Source of the DNA: Flavobacteriales bacterium
GTDB taxonomy: Bacteria > Bacteroidota > Bacteroidia > Flavobacteriales_F > PHOS-HE28
DNA length: 64,000 nucleotides
Direction of reading: 5' to 3'
Assembly: GCA_020635655.1 (NCBI GenBank)
Contig: JACJZI010000009.1
Location: forward strand, 105,016 to 169,015
Positions within the stretch are counted from its first letter, which is position 1. Each line of letters begins with the position of its first letter. The notes below the pieces were generated by a model. That model was not told where the DNA came from and searched no databases. It saw nothing but the letters and a program-made list of their open reading frames with translations. Made by a program: the position numbers and the translations under genes. Shown piece by piece: positions 51,298-59,706 of the stretch.

Positions 51298-52581
51298 ATG
51301 GACCATGTGGCGGTCGAACTCCGTGACCTGATCGTCCATCTGCTCGTGGCCGCCGGCGCAGGCTTCCTGATCGGCCTGGAACGCGAGTACGCCAAGCGGA
51401 TCGAGGAGGACGACCGGCAGCTGGCGGGTGTGCGCACCCACACGCTGATCGCGATCGCCGGGTTCCTGACCGCGCTGCTCAGTGATCGGTATGGTGCCTG
51501 GGTGTTCGCGGCCGGTCTGCTCGGCCTGTTCGCATTGGTGGTGGCCTCCTACACGATGATCGCACGGGGCGGCAGCTACGGCGGCACCTCGGAGATCACC
51601 AGCGTGATCACCTTCCTGATCGGCGCCACCGTGCATTCGGGGAACATCCTCTTCGCCCTGCTGCTCACCGTGGTGGTGATCCTGCTGCTCTCCTTCAAGG
51701 TCACGTTGCACCGGTTCGCGGGCACGCTGGACCCACAGGAGATCCGCGCCTTCGCGCAGTTCATCATCATCTCGGCGCTGATGATGCCGTTCCTGCCGGA
51801 CCGGCCGTTCGGTCCGTACGCGGCGTGGAACCCCCGCGAGATCTGGACGATGGTGGTGCTGGTCTCCGGCATCAGTCTCGCCGGCTACGTGCTGATGAAG
51901 GTGCTGGACAGGGGACGCGGCACGGTGTGGACGGCGGTCCTCGGCGGACTGGTCTCCAGCACGGCGGCCACGCTGAACTTCTCCCGCCGGTCACACCAGG
52001 AGGGCGAACGCGCCAAGGAGCGGATGGCGGCCGCCACGCTCACGGCGTGCACCATGATGTTCCCCCGCGTGCTGCTGATCGTAGCAGTCACCGCCCTGAC
52101 CACGGGTCGTGCCCTGGCCCTGGGCGTGCTGCTCGTCACCGTCGCGGGAGCGGTGGTGGTGGTGCCGCAGTTGCGGCGCGAGTGGAAGGACGGCGGAGAG
52201 GACGCGCCCACGCGTGCGGTGGGCAACCCCCTGAACCTGCGCCTGGCCGTGCAGTTCGCCCTGCTCTATGCCGCGGTGAAATGGCTGGTGGCGTTTGCGA
52301 ACGCACGCTTCGGCGACACCGGCGTGTATGTCGCGGGAGGCCTGTCCGGGCTCACGGACGTGGACGCGATCTGCCTTTCGATGGCGCGCATGGTGCGGGA
52401 AGGCGGAACACTTTCGCTCGCGGTGAACGTGATGATGCTGGCCATGCTGAGCAACACTTTGGTCAAGTTCCTGATCGTGGTGTTCGTCGGCGCCAGGGGC
52501 ATGTGGCAGCGCGTGCTGCCCGGTTTCGCATTGTTGTTCGTCACCGGACTGGCATGGTTGGTGGTCCGACTCCTGATCTAG
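51298..52581 (+). CDS. MgtC/SapB family membrane protein with DUF4010
   Basis: 427 residues, about 11-12 membrane segments. Residues 1-135 match MgtC/SapB (VAAGAGFLIGLEREYAKRI, GVRTHTLIAIAGFLTALL). The rest is DUF4010 (VLGGLVSSTAATLNFSRRS, GGLSGLTDVDAICLSMARM). MgtC proteins are linked with magnesium stress in other bacteria; the DUF4010 fusion has no proven role. ATG at 51298 chosen by family start MDHVAVELRDL. No Mg riboswitch-like leader fits, because the -7 box is adjacent. Confidence 0.88.
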   Translation: MDHVAVELRDLIVHLLVAAGAGFLIGLEREYAKRIEEDDRQLAGVRTHTLIAIAGFLTALLSDRYGAWVFAAGLLGLFALVVASYTMIARGGSYGGTSEITSVITFLIGATVHSGNILFALLLTVVVILLLSFKVTLHRFAGTLDPQEIRAFAQFIIISALMMPFLPDRPFGPYAAWNPREIWTMVVLVSGISLAGYVLMKVLDRGRGTVWTAVLGGLVSSTAATLNFSRRSHQEGERAKERMAAATLTACTMMFPRVLLIVAVTALTTGRALALGVLLVTVAGAVVVVPQLRREWKDGGEDAPTRAVGNPLNLRLAVQFALLYAAVKWLVAFANARFGDTGVYVAGGLSGLTDVDAICLSMARMVREGGTLSLAVNVMMLAMLSNTLVKFLIVVFVGARGMWQRVLPGFALLFVTGLAWLVVRLLI

Positions 52582-52653
52582 GAACAGGACATGAGCAAAG
52601 TCGCTCCACGGTAACCGCCGATGTAGTTGCTTGCATGCCCATTCTCCTTCCAG

Positions 52654-53526
52654 ATGCACGCAGCCCCCCCCCATCACCGCTCCATCTTCCACCCCACCGA
52701 CCTGACGGCCGACAGCCGAACGGCCTTTCTGCATGCCCTGCGGCTGGCGGTGGCGGCGAAGGCCCGGCTGTCCATCATGCACGTGGGCGACGAGGAGGAG
52801 CCCGACCAGGGGACCCTTCCCCAGGTGAGGGAGACCCTCAAACGCTGGGGCATTATCTTCCGCACTTCCGATGATGCCGAACTGAAGGCGCTCGGGCTGG
52901 GCGTCGTAAAACGAATGGCACAGGGCGATGACCCCCTGGAGACCTGTGTAGCCCATCTGGAGCACCACCCCGCGGAGATGATCGTCCTGTATACCCACCA
53001 ACGCGAGGGCCGCATGAGTTGGCTGGCACCGCGCATGGCCGAACCGCTCGCCCGACGGGCCCATGTCCCCACGCTGTTCATCCCGCAGGGCCGGAAAGGC
53101 TTCGTGGACCCCGACACCGGGGAGGTCCTTCTGAAGCGTATCCTCGTTCCGATCGCGGCCGTGCCCGAGCCCCAGAGGGCCATCGGAGCGGCCGTGCACA
53201 TCGCGGAGCTCCTTGCACCGGGTGATGTGACCTTCACTTTGGTGCACGTCGCGGATGGATCGCCCAAGCCCGTGATCGACCCTCCGCAGCGAATGGGGTG
53301 GCACTGGGATCAGCGCACCATCAATGGGGACGTCACTGGATCCATCCTGGAAGCCGCGGAAAAGGGCACGGACCTGATCGTGATGGCCACCGCGGGACAT
53401 GATGGCTTTCTGGATGCACTTCGAGGCAGCACGACGGAGCGCGTACTGCGCCTGGCGACGTGCCCGTTGCTGGCCACCTCCACAGGAACGGTGACTATTT
53501 CACCTCCAGGACCAAGTATCGGCTGA
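52654..53526 (+). CDS. Tandem universal stress protein
   Basis: 290 residues with two Usp domains (about 5-145 and 150-290). First: RSIFHPTDLTADSRTAFLHA ... MIVLYTHQREG. Second: RILVPIAAVPEPQRAIGAAV ... LIVMATAGHDGFLDALRGST. The second keeps a short glycine loop before TTERVLRLATCPLL; the first lacks a clear ATP loop. Stress or adenosine-nucleotide sensing role inferred from family. The start is the ATG at 52654. It overlaps the convergent gene by 32 bases. Confidence 0.85.
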   Translation: MHAAPPHHRSIFHPTDLTADSRTAFLHALRLAVAAKARLSIMHVGDEEEPDQGTLPQVRETLKRWGIIFRTSDDAELKALGLGVVKRMAQGDDPLETCVAHLEHHPAEMIVLYTHQREGRMSWLAPRMAEPLARRAHVPTLFIPQGRKGFVDPDTGEVLLKRILVPIAAVPEPQRAIGAAVHIAELLAPGDVTFTLVHVADGSPKPVIDPPQRMGWHWDQRTINGDVTGSILEAAEKGTDLIVMATAGHDGFLDALRGSTTERVLRLATCPLLATSTGTVTISPPGPSIG

Positions 53527-54349
53527 AGCGCCAGAACGCATCGGGATCACGGATCTCCAGGGCGCGCAATCGATCCCCATCGGTCACGAAGCGGTAGCTG
53601 TCATCCGGATGCTCCGTGAGCAGGTTGGCGCGTCGCGCATCCAATGCGATCCTCCGGAGCCGATGCTTGTCCGACATGGTGAAGGACCGCTGGTCCGACC
53701 CCCGGTTCAGTGCGCGGCGACCGACGAGGCGGCCCAATAGTCCGGCCTGGCTGATCACTCCCATTTCGCGCAGGTCCTTGTCATTGCCCACGGTGTACCA
53801 CACCCGGTCCAGGTCGCCCTGCAAAGCTTCCACCATCGCTTCCTGTTCGGCCACCTCCAATTGGGCATCCGTCAGGGCCTGTTCCAGTTGCGAACGGTCC
53901 ATGCCCATGGCCAGCATTTGCCCGCGTAGGTCCGCCAGCCGTTCCGAACATGCGTCCAGCTCCTTGCGGCGCGCTTCCAGCCTTGCGATATCGGAGGGGG
54001 AGGCGTTCGTTGAGCGTGCCGATCGACCTTCGAGATCGGTCATCTTCCGGCGGCACTGCGCGACCAGACCGTTCAAAAGATGCATGTTGTATACAAGGCG
54101 CCGACGCATCACCTTGCCCGGTTCCTTGATCCGCACCTGGTCCTTCATGAAATGCTCACGGTCATCGATGAGCTCCAAGGTCCGCTTCAATTCCGCGAAC
54201 GTGCTGTCCATGTCCTGGAGCTGTTCCGCCTGGGCGACCACGATCCCGGTCAAGGCGTCCTCGTCCTCCCGGGCCTCTTTGGCGCCCCCTGCGGAATTCC
54301 CGCACGCGGACCAAAGGACGCACACACTCACCCACCACTTGGATCCCAT
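53495..54349 (-). CDS. Coiled-coil protein with possible lipoprotein signal
   Basis: 284 residues, not recognised. The N-terminus SVCVLWSACGNSAGGAKE resembles a lipoprotein signal with an imperfect lipobox (Trp at -3). Residues about 30-200 are long heptad-like helices rich in Leu, Glu, Arg and Gln (LARLEARRKELDACSERLADL-type). The C-terminal 80 residues are globular (WYTVGNDKDLREMGVISQ, FRFSRYLVLEVK-like end). Such proteins are common envelope components in Bacteroidota. Tail-to-tail overlap of 32 bases with the Usp gene. Confidence 0.6.
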   Translation of the reverse strand: MGSKWWVSVCVLWSACGNSAGGAKEAREDEDALTGIVVAQAEQLQDMDSTFAELKRTLELIDDREHFMKDQVRIKEPGKVMRRRLVYNMHLLNGLVAQCRRKMTDLEGRSARSTNASPSDIARLEARRKELDACSERLADLRGQMLAMGMDRSQLEQALTDAQLEVAEQEAMVEALQGDLDRVWYTVGNDKDLREMGVISQAGLLGRLVGRRALNRGSDQRSFTMSDKHRLRRIALDARRANLLTEHPDDSYRFVTDGDRLRALEIRDPDAFWRFSRYLVLEVK

Positions 54350-54400
54350 CGTTCCGATCTTCTCCGTGCGCAAAATTGCATTTTCAGGCCGGTAGCTCAA

Positions 54401-55156
54401 CTATGGACGTGACAGCTGATCCGATCCCGGACCCAGGCCCTGGGAACTGGCCCATCGTTCGAACAAGGAACGATCATGCGCCTCTCCCCATCGATCCTGC
54501 AGTTCCTTCCTGCGCCTGACCCATTTGCGGACCCGTTGCTTGACCACCGGGTCGAGGACGATGAGCAGGTGCCGGTATTGCTTGAGGGCGATCCGGGCGC
54601 GGTGTTCGCGCTCCATGTTCCTGATGCTGCGGGCGGCCCTCGCCCGTCGCTGGTACTTCTTCCAATGCCTGCGCAGGAGCCGCTCGGTCCGCTTCAGGGC
54701 CTTCCCCGGCACCCGGGCCTTTTTCGTAAAACTTTCCGCCGTCAGCAGGTCCATTGGCAGGTGTGGATCGATGCCGGACAAGGCCTTCCTTGCCCCTGGC
54801 ATCGACCGGCGTACCTCCGCCTTCGCCCGCGACCGCAGTGCCGCTTCAGGTCCCGATCCTTCACATCGGTGCACCCTCAGTTGCGCATCGCGCAATGGCC
54901 CGAGCAACTTTTGGATCGACCGCAGCTCCTCCTCGGCCACGTTGATCCGTGGGTCATCCGGCCACCAAAGTGCCATCAAGAGCAGGACGGACCGTGCGCG
55001 GCGCGCTGCGAGCCGCAGCTCGTGAACAGCAGGTTCGGAAAGCGTGTTCCGGCAAACGGCATGGGCCGCATGCACGCGATACAGCACGCGGCGCCATCCC
55101 CGGAACATGCGTTCCAGGTCCCTCTTGTTGTGATGTTCCAACCGCTCCTGGGGCAT
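54401..55156 (-). CDS. CHAD domain protein
   Basis: 251 residues, very basic and helical. AVHELRLAARRARSVLLLMA, RSIQKLLGPLRDAQLRVH and HWKKYQRRARAARSIRNME are CHAD features; conserved His and Arg/Lys bind polyphosphate in studied members. The start is placed at 55156 (MPQERLEHHNKRDLER), although an in-frame ATG at 55261 exists. It may act on polyphosphate granules or phosphate-rich surfaces. Divergent from the MBOAT gene. Confidence 0.8.
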   Translation of the reverse strand: MPQERLEHHNKRDLERMFRGWRRVLYRVHAAHAVCRNTLSEPAVHELRLAARRARSVLLLMALWWPDDPRINVAEEELRSIQKLLGPLRDAQLRVHRCEGSGPEAALRSRAKAEVRRSMPGARKALSGIDPHLPMDLLTAESFTKKARVPGKALKRTERLLRRHWKKYQRRARAARSIRNMEREHRARIALKQYRHLLIVLDPVVKQRVRKWVRRRKELQDRWGEAHDRSLFERWASSQGLGPGSDQLSRP

Positions 55157-55325
55157 GCTCCACGAATTTCGGCAACCCTGATCGACCCGTCCACCCCCAA
55201 CGATGGCTTGGCCAGTGCATCGGCATCGTTCAGCCCCCCGATCGCCGATCGCATCGGACATGGCTATCCCCCACGGAACGGGGATAACTTCCGGACCGGG
55301 CAGCACTCGGCCTGCAGACCCCCTC

Positions 55326-55333
55326 TAATTTCG
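55326..55333 (+). promoter_or_regulatory. -7 box variant (TAATTTCG) for MBOAT-SGNH pair
   Basis: TAATTTCG, 53 bases before the MBOAT ATG at 55387, in the 230-base gap between the divergent CHAD and MBOAT genes. No other feature is apparent in that gap. Confidence 0.4.
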
Positions 55334-55386
55334 GCCGGTCCTGCGATCGCGAACTCCCCTCCAAGGCCAAGCGTAGAAGGCGCTCC

Positions 55387-56859
55387 ATGTCCTTCAATTC
55401 GGTCCGGTTCCTGGTCTTCTACACCGTGGTGGTGCTGGCCTTCTTTGGCCTGCGGCACCGGTTCCGGTGGATCATGCTGCTGATCGCCAGCCTTTACTTC
55501 TACATGAGCTGGCGGGCCGAATACGTCCTGCTCATCCTGCTTTCCGGGGTGATCGATTACTGGGCCAGCTGGCAGATGGGGAAGCGGGAGGATATCCACG
55601 CCCGAAGGCCCTTCCTGATCCTGAGCCTGTGCAGCAACCTGGGACTCCTGTTCAGCTTCAAGTACTTCAATTTCCTGAACGATAGTGCCCGGCAGGTGGT
55701 CGAGCACTTCGGTGCCCACTACCCCATCCCCATGCTCGACGTGCTGCTCCCAGTGGGGATCAGCTTCTATACGTTCCAGACCATGAGCTATTCGATCGAG
55801 GTGTATTGGGGGCGCATGCGGCCCGAGAAGCACTTCGGCATCTATATGCTCTATGTCTGCTATTTCCCGCAACTGGTGGCCGGCCCCATCGAGCGGGCGC
55901 AGAACCTGCTGCACCAGTTCCGGCAACGCGTGACCTTCGACCATGCCCGCGTTTCCAGCGGACTGAAACTGATGGCCTGGGGCCTGTTCAAGAAGGTGAT
56001 GATCGCCGACCGCGTGGCGCCCATGGTGGACAACGTCTACAACAGCCCGGGCCAGCATGGCGGTCCGGCCTACATTCTGGCCACCATCCTGTTCGCGATC
56101 CAGATCTATTGCGATTTCAGCGGCTACAGCGATATCGCGATCGGCAGCGCCCGCGTGATGGGTGTGGACCTCATGCGGAACTTCCGCAGTCCCTATTTCA
56201 GCAGGAACATCTCCGAGTTCTGGCGACGCTGGCATATCAGCCTGAGCACGTGGTTCCGGGACTATGTCTACATCCCGCTGGGTGGCAATCGCACCGTCAA
56301 GTGGCGCTGGTACTACAACCTCTTCATCACCTTCTTCCTGAGCGGCATCTGGCATGGGGCCAATTGGACCTTCGTGATCTGGGGCGCGCTCCATGGCCTC
56401 TACCTGATCTTCGCGATCGTCAGCACGGAATGGCGCGATCGGCTGGGCAGGATGATCGGTCTGGACAAGGCCCCGGTCCTGAACGCTGCGGTCCAGATCA
56501 CGATCACTTTGGTCCTTGTCCTGTTGGGCTGGGTCTTTTTCCGGGCCAACCATGTGCGCGACGCGTTCACCGTCCTGGCCGGCATGGGAAGCGGTCATGG
56601 TGCGTGGTTCGGTCCCGCCGCCAAGTCCCTGTATGCCCCTCTGGTCGGGGCCGGGTTCAGTGACATGGTCCTGGCCGTAGCTGCCATCTGCGTGTTGATC
56701 GTGGTGGACATCCTGCAGGGACTTCCCGGCGGCGTGAACGGTCTGTTGGCCCGGCGCCCCACCTGGCAGCGCTGGACGGTCTACTATGGGCTGGTCGGCA
56801 GCATGGTGTTCCTGGGTGCGTACTACCGCGTGGTGCCCTTCATCTATTTCCAGTTCTGA
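55387..56859 (+). CDS. MBOAT family O-acyltransferase (AlgI-like)
   Basis: 490 residues, about 11 membrane segments. Moves acyl groups (often acetyl) across the inner membrane to sugars. The catalytic His is in SGIWHGANWTFVIWGALHG. FPQLVAGPIERAQNLL, YCDFSGYSDIAIGSARVMG and FWRRWHISLSTWFRDYVYIP are AlgI-type blocks. The SGNH gene begins inside its stop codon (TGATG), so the two act together. Confidence 0.93.
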   Translation: MSFNSVRFLVFYTVVVLAFFGLRHRFRWIMLLIASLYFYMSWRAEYVLLILLSGVIDYWASWQMGKREDIHARRPFLILSLCSNLGLLFSFKYFNFLNDSARQVVEHFGAHYPIPMLDVLLPVGISFYTFQTMSYSIEVYWGRMRPEKHFGIYMLYVCYFPQLVAGPIERAQNLLHQFRQRVTFDHARVSSGLKLMAWGLFKKVMIADRVAPMVDNVYNSPGQHGGPAYILATILFAIQIYCDFSGYSDIAIGSARVMGVDLMRNFRSPYFSRNISEFWRRWHISLSTWFRDYVYIPLGGNRTVKWRWYYNLFITFFLSGIWHGANWTFVIWGALHGLYLIFAIVSTEWRDRLGRMIGLDKAPVLNAAVQITITLVLVLLGWVFFRANHVRDAFTVLAGMGSGHGAWFGPAAKSLYAPLVGAGFSDMVLAVAAICVLIVVDILQGLPGGVNGLLARRPTWQRWTVYYGLVGSMVFLGAYYRVVPFIYFQF

Positions 56860-57776
56860 TGGGGCTGCGTCGCTTCCTGCTCCGGTGCCTGTTGCTCGTT
56901 GCCCCGTTCCTTGTGGTGCTCGGGGCTGTGTGGCTCGTGGATCCCTACGGCCTGTTCCACCCGGACGGTATCGTGCCGAAGGAGCTGAAGTTGAAGAACC
57001 TCTACCACAGCGGTCGTACGATGCCCTTCAGCAACCTGATGTGGAAGCTCTGTGCATTCCGACGCGAGCCATCACCGAACGTGCTCCTCGGCGATTCACG
57101 CCTTTCACACTTCGACCTGGGCCACTTGGAGGAGGTGAGCGGCGAACGATACTTCAATTTCGGTGTACCCGGCGGGAACTACCGGACCATCCGCGATGTC
57201 TTTCAATGGGCGGACACCCTGGAGGGATTGCGCACGGTGATGGTACAGGTCTCCTTCCGTGGGCTCAACAGCGGGCTCGATTGGGACCTGGTGAACGAAC
57301 CGCGGACCCTCGCCGATGCGCCGCTGCTCTATCTGACCAACCGACGCGTGCTTGAGGCCACGGCGCTGAACCTGTACAGTTGGGCCTTCCCACAGTTCGT
57401 GCACTACGATGTATTGCCGCCCGACCAATGGCAACGCGTGCTCGAAATGGAGCGAACGAACGCTTCAGAATTCACACCGGACACCGCGGTCTATGGCATT
57501 CTGCAACATATCGCCGATCGCTGCAGGACCCAGGGAGCACGGCTGCTCCTGGTGGAATACCCCACCCATTCCGATGTGCGGACGATCTACGCCGAGGCGG
57601 GACTATCCGAGGAACGGCGCCGGTATGTCGATCATTTGCGGCACATCGCCGATTTCATCGACCTGGACCAGCCTGGACTGTTCCCGGACGACCATCGGTT
57701 CTGGCGTGACCCGCTCCATTTGACCACGGAGAACCAGCGCCTGGTGATCGACCGGGTCTGGGGCGATGCCCGGTGA
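56859..57776 (+). CDS. SGNH/GDSL-like acyltransferase partner (AlgJ/DltD type)
   Basis: 305 residues. One N-terminal membrane anchor (FLLRCLLLVAPFLVVLGAVWLV), then a periplasmic SGNH domain: Ser in VLLGDSRLSHF (about residue 80) and the Asp-His pair in DPLHLTTENQ (about residue 290). It should accept acyl groups from the MBOAT protein and place them on a sugar. It starts with a 1-base overlap with MBOAT. The acceptor polymer is not encoded nearby. Confidence 0.75.
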   Translation: MGLRRFLLRCLLLVAPFLVVLGAVWLVDPYGLFHPDGIVPKELKLKNLYHSGRTMPFSNLMWKLCAFRREPSPNVLLGDSRLSHFDLGHLEEVSGERYFNFGVPGGNYRTIRDVFQWADTLEGLRTVMVQVSFRGLNSGLDWDLVNEPRTLADAPLLYLTNRRVLEATALNLYSWAFPQFVHYDVLPPDQWQRVLEMERTNASEFTPDTAVYGILQHIADRCRTQGARLLLVEYPTHSDVRTIYAEAGLSEERRRYVDHLRHIADFIDLDQPGLFPDDHRFWRDPLHLTTENQRLVIDRVWGDAR

Positions 57777-57824
57777 GCCGGGTGACGTTGACCACGGTCA
57801 GGTTCCCTGCCGGACGGGACTTGG

Positions 57825-57832
57825 TACCTTTG
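57825..57832 (+). promoter_or_regulatory. -7 box (TACCTTTG) for HPPD gene
   Basis: Exact TAnnTTTG, about 100 bases before the HPPD ATG at 57933. This is the longest predicted leader in the window; it contains GGTGC (57849) and GCACC (57863) that can pair around GGCGCC. No known riboswitch was recognised. Confidence 0.45.
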
Positions 57833-57932
57833 CAGGCGAAGGTCATTGGGTGCCGAGGCGCCGCACCGTTGTTCGGGGCGGGACGTGTTCCATCCAGGTA
57901 TCCGGGGCCTTCATCATCTGATACCGAAGCAC

Positions 57933-59078
57933 ATGGCGACCGGACTGAAAGACGTCGACTACGGCCTGGAGAAGATCATGGCCGATGCACAGGACTTCCT
58001 CCCGCTCCTTGGGACGGACTATGTGGAACTCTACGTGGGCAATGCCAAGCAGAGCGCTCACTACTACAAGAGCGCCTGGGGCTTCCAGAGCTTGGCTTAC
58101 GCAGGCCTGGAGACGGGCGTGAAGGACCGCACGAGCTACGTGCTGGTGCAGGACAAGATCCGCTTGGTGCTCACCACCCCGATGAACCCCGAGAGCCCGA
58201 TCAACGAGCACATCCGCAAGCACGGCGACGGCGTGAAGGTGATCGCCCTGTGGGTGCCTGATGCCAAGAAGGCCTGGGAGGAGACCACCAAACGCGGCGC
58301 CAAGAGCTTCATGGAGCCGGTGTGCGAGGAGGATGAACACGGCTACGTGGTGCGCAGCGGCATCCACACCTACGGGGAGACGGTGCACATCTTCGTGGAA
58401 CGCAACGACTACAAGGGTGTGTTCCTGCCGGGCTTCAAGCCCTGGAAGAGCCACTACAACCCGCCGTCGGTAGGCCTGAAGTTCATCGACCACATGGTGG
58501 GTAACGTAGGCTGGGGCGAGATGAACACCTGGGTGAAGTTCTACGCCGAGGTGATGGGCTTCGCACAGCTGGTGAGCTTCGACGACAAGGACATCAGTAC
58601 CGAGTACACCGCGCTGATGAGCAAGGTGATGAGCAATGGCAACGGCCGGATCAAGTTCCCCATCAACGAGCCGGCGGAGGGCAAGAAAAAGAGCCAGATC
58701 GAGGAGTACATCGATTTCTACCACGGCGCCGGTGTGCAGCACATCGCGGTGGCCACCAACAACATCATCGAGACGGTGAGTGCGCTGAAGGACCGTGGCG
58801 TGGAGTTCCTCTATGTGCCGCCGACCTACTACGACGACGTGATGGACCGCGTGGGCGAGATCGACGAGGACCTGGCGGTGCTGAAGGAACACGGCGTGCT
58901 GGTGGACCGCGACGACGAGGGCTACCTGCTGCAGCTCTTCACCAAGCCAGTGCTGGACCGCCCCACGATGTTCTTCGAGATCATCCAACGCAAGGGTGCC
59001 AAGAGCTTCGGCAAGGGCAACTTCAAGGCACTGTTCGAAGCGATCGAGCGGGAGCAGGAGAACAGGGGGACGCTTTAG
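57933..59078 (+). CDS. hppD: 4-Hydroxyphenylpyruvate dioxygenase
   Basis: 381 residues, two VOC-type domains. Turns 4-hydroxyphenylpyruvate into homogentisate in tyrosine breakdown. The iron ligands are in the C-terminal domain: His in FIDHMVGNV, His in VQHIAVATNN, Glu in TMFFEIIQR. The C-terminal helix KGNFKALFEAIEREQ caps the active site. I start at MATGLKDVDYGLEKI (57933). No homogentisate dioxygenase is next to it. A strong terminator follows. Confidence 0.96.
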   Translation: MATGLKDVDYGLEKIMADAQDFLPLLGTDYVELYVGNAKQSAHYYKSAWGFQSLAYAGLETGVKDRTSYVLVQDKIRLVLTTPMNPESPINEHIRKHGDGVKVIALWVPDAKKAWEETTKRGAKSFMEPVCEEDEHGYVVRSGIHTYGETVHIFVERNDYKGVFLPGFKPWKSHYNPPSVGLKFIDHMVGNVGWGEMNTWVKFYAEVMGFAQLVSFDDKDISTEYTALMSKVMSNGNGRIKFPINEPAEGKKKSQIEEYIDFYHGAGVQHIAVATNNIIETVSALKDRGVEFLYVPPTYYDDVMDRVGEIDEDLAVLKEHGVLVDRDDEGYLLQLFTKPVLDRPTMFFEIIQRKGAKSFGKGNFKALFEAIEREQENRGTL

Positions 59079-59117
59079 GATCGGCAAGCTGACCGCGTTG
59101 GGCCGGCCACGGATCCA

Positions 59118-59154
59118 GGAGGGGCGCTCCGAACAAAGCGCCCTCCCTATTTTT
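59118..59154 (+). terminator. Terminator after HPPD gene, T-run overlaps next promoter
   Basis: Arms 59118-59128 (GGAGGGGCGCT) and 59137-59146 (AGCGCCCTCC), one bulged G, loop CCGAACAA, then TATTTTT. A classic hairpin plus T-run, the only one with a clear T-run in the window. Confidence 0.85.
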
Positions 59155-59155
59155 G
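59148..59155 (+). promoter_or_regulatory. -7 box (TATTTTTG) for TonB receptor operon
   Basis: Exact TAnnTTTG formed by the T-run of the preceding terminator. It is 5 bases before the ATG at 59161. Confidence 0.5.
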
Positions 59156-59160
59156 GACGG

Positions 59161-59685
59161 ATGTCCCGCTCCATCGGCATCGGGTTGCTGATCCTGTTCC
59201 TGCACGTGATCATGGGGACCTACCTGGCCCAATGGGCCTTGCGCGAACAGGCCAGGGAACATATGGAGGCCCTCGTCCGCAGCGGCATGGGCGAGCACCT
59301 GGTGGTCGAGCTGCGATTCCGAACGGTGAACGGCCGGATCGCGGATACCGGTTTCCAATGGGTCGAGAAGAACGAATTCCGGTATGGCGGCCTGATGTAC
59401 GACGTGGTGGGACGTGCGGCCGATGAGAACATCATCACCTTCCGTTGTATCGCCGATCGCCACGAGACCGACATCGTCCGCCGTGCCCATGAACTGGACC
59501 CTGTGAACGGTGTCGCCAATGGGCGATCGGGCCCCCGGATCAAATTCGACGATACGCGCTACCTCCCGCTATCGGCATCAACGGTACCGATGGACGGCAA
59601 CGCATTGTCGTTGTTCCCATCGGACCGGGGAACGGTCGTTCGGTCCGGTTTCGCTCCGCTCCCCTGGCACCCGCCGGCCGCCTGA
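59161..59685 (+). CDS. Hypothetical exported/anchored protein preceding TonB receptor
   Basis: 174 residues, no firm match. A single N-terminal membrane helix (IGIGLLILFLHVIMGTYLAQ) anchors a small periplasmic domain containing NEFRYGGLMYDVVGRAADEN and ITFRCIADRHETDIV. Similar small proteins are found beside TonB receptors in Bacteroidota, to my recollection. The C-terminus is Pro-rich. It begins the operon with the TonB receptor (21-base gap). Confidence 0.6.
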   Translation: MSRSIGIGLLILFLHVIMGTYLAQWALREQAREHMEALVRSGMGEHLVVELRFRTVNGRIADTGFQWVEKNEFRYGGLMYDVVGRAADENIITFRCIADRHETDIVRRAHELDPVNGVANGRSGPRIKFDDTRYLPLSASTVPMDGNALSLFPSDRGTVVRSGFAPLPWHPPAA

Positions 59686-59706
59686 GCGGCGCTTGAGGCG
59701 CCGACC

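Noticed and set aside
54476..55483. 335-codon plus-strand frame opposite the CHAD gene
   Set aside because: Pro/Arg-rich with no family match, while the minus strand shows the CHAD His/Arg pattern. It also runs into the MBOAT gene start.
57833..57932. Riboswitch in the HPPD leader
   Set aside because: The leader is long enough and has a small stem, but no known aptamer core was recognised and the stem is only five base pairs.
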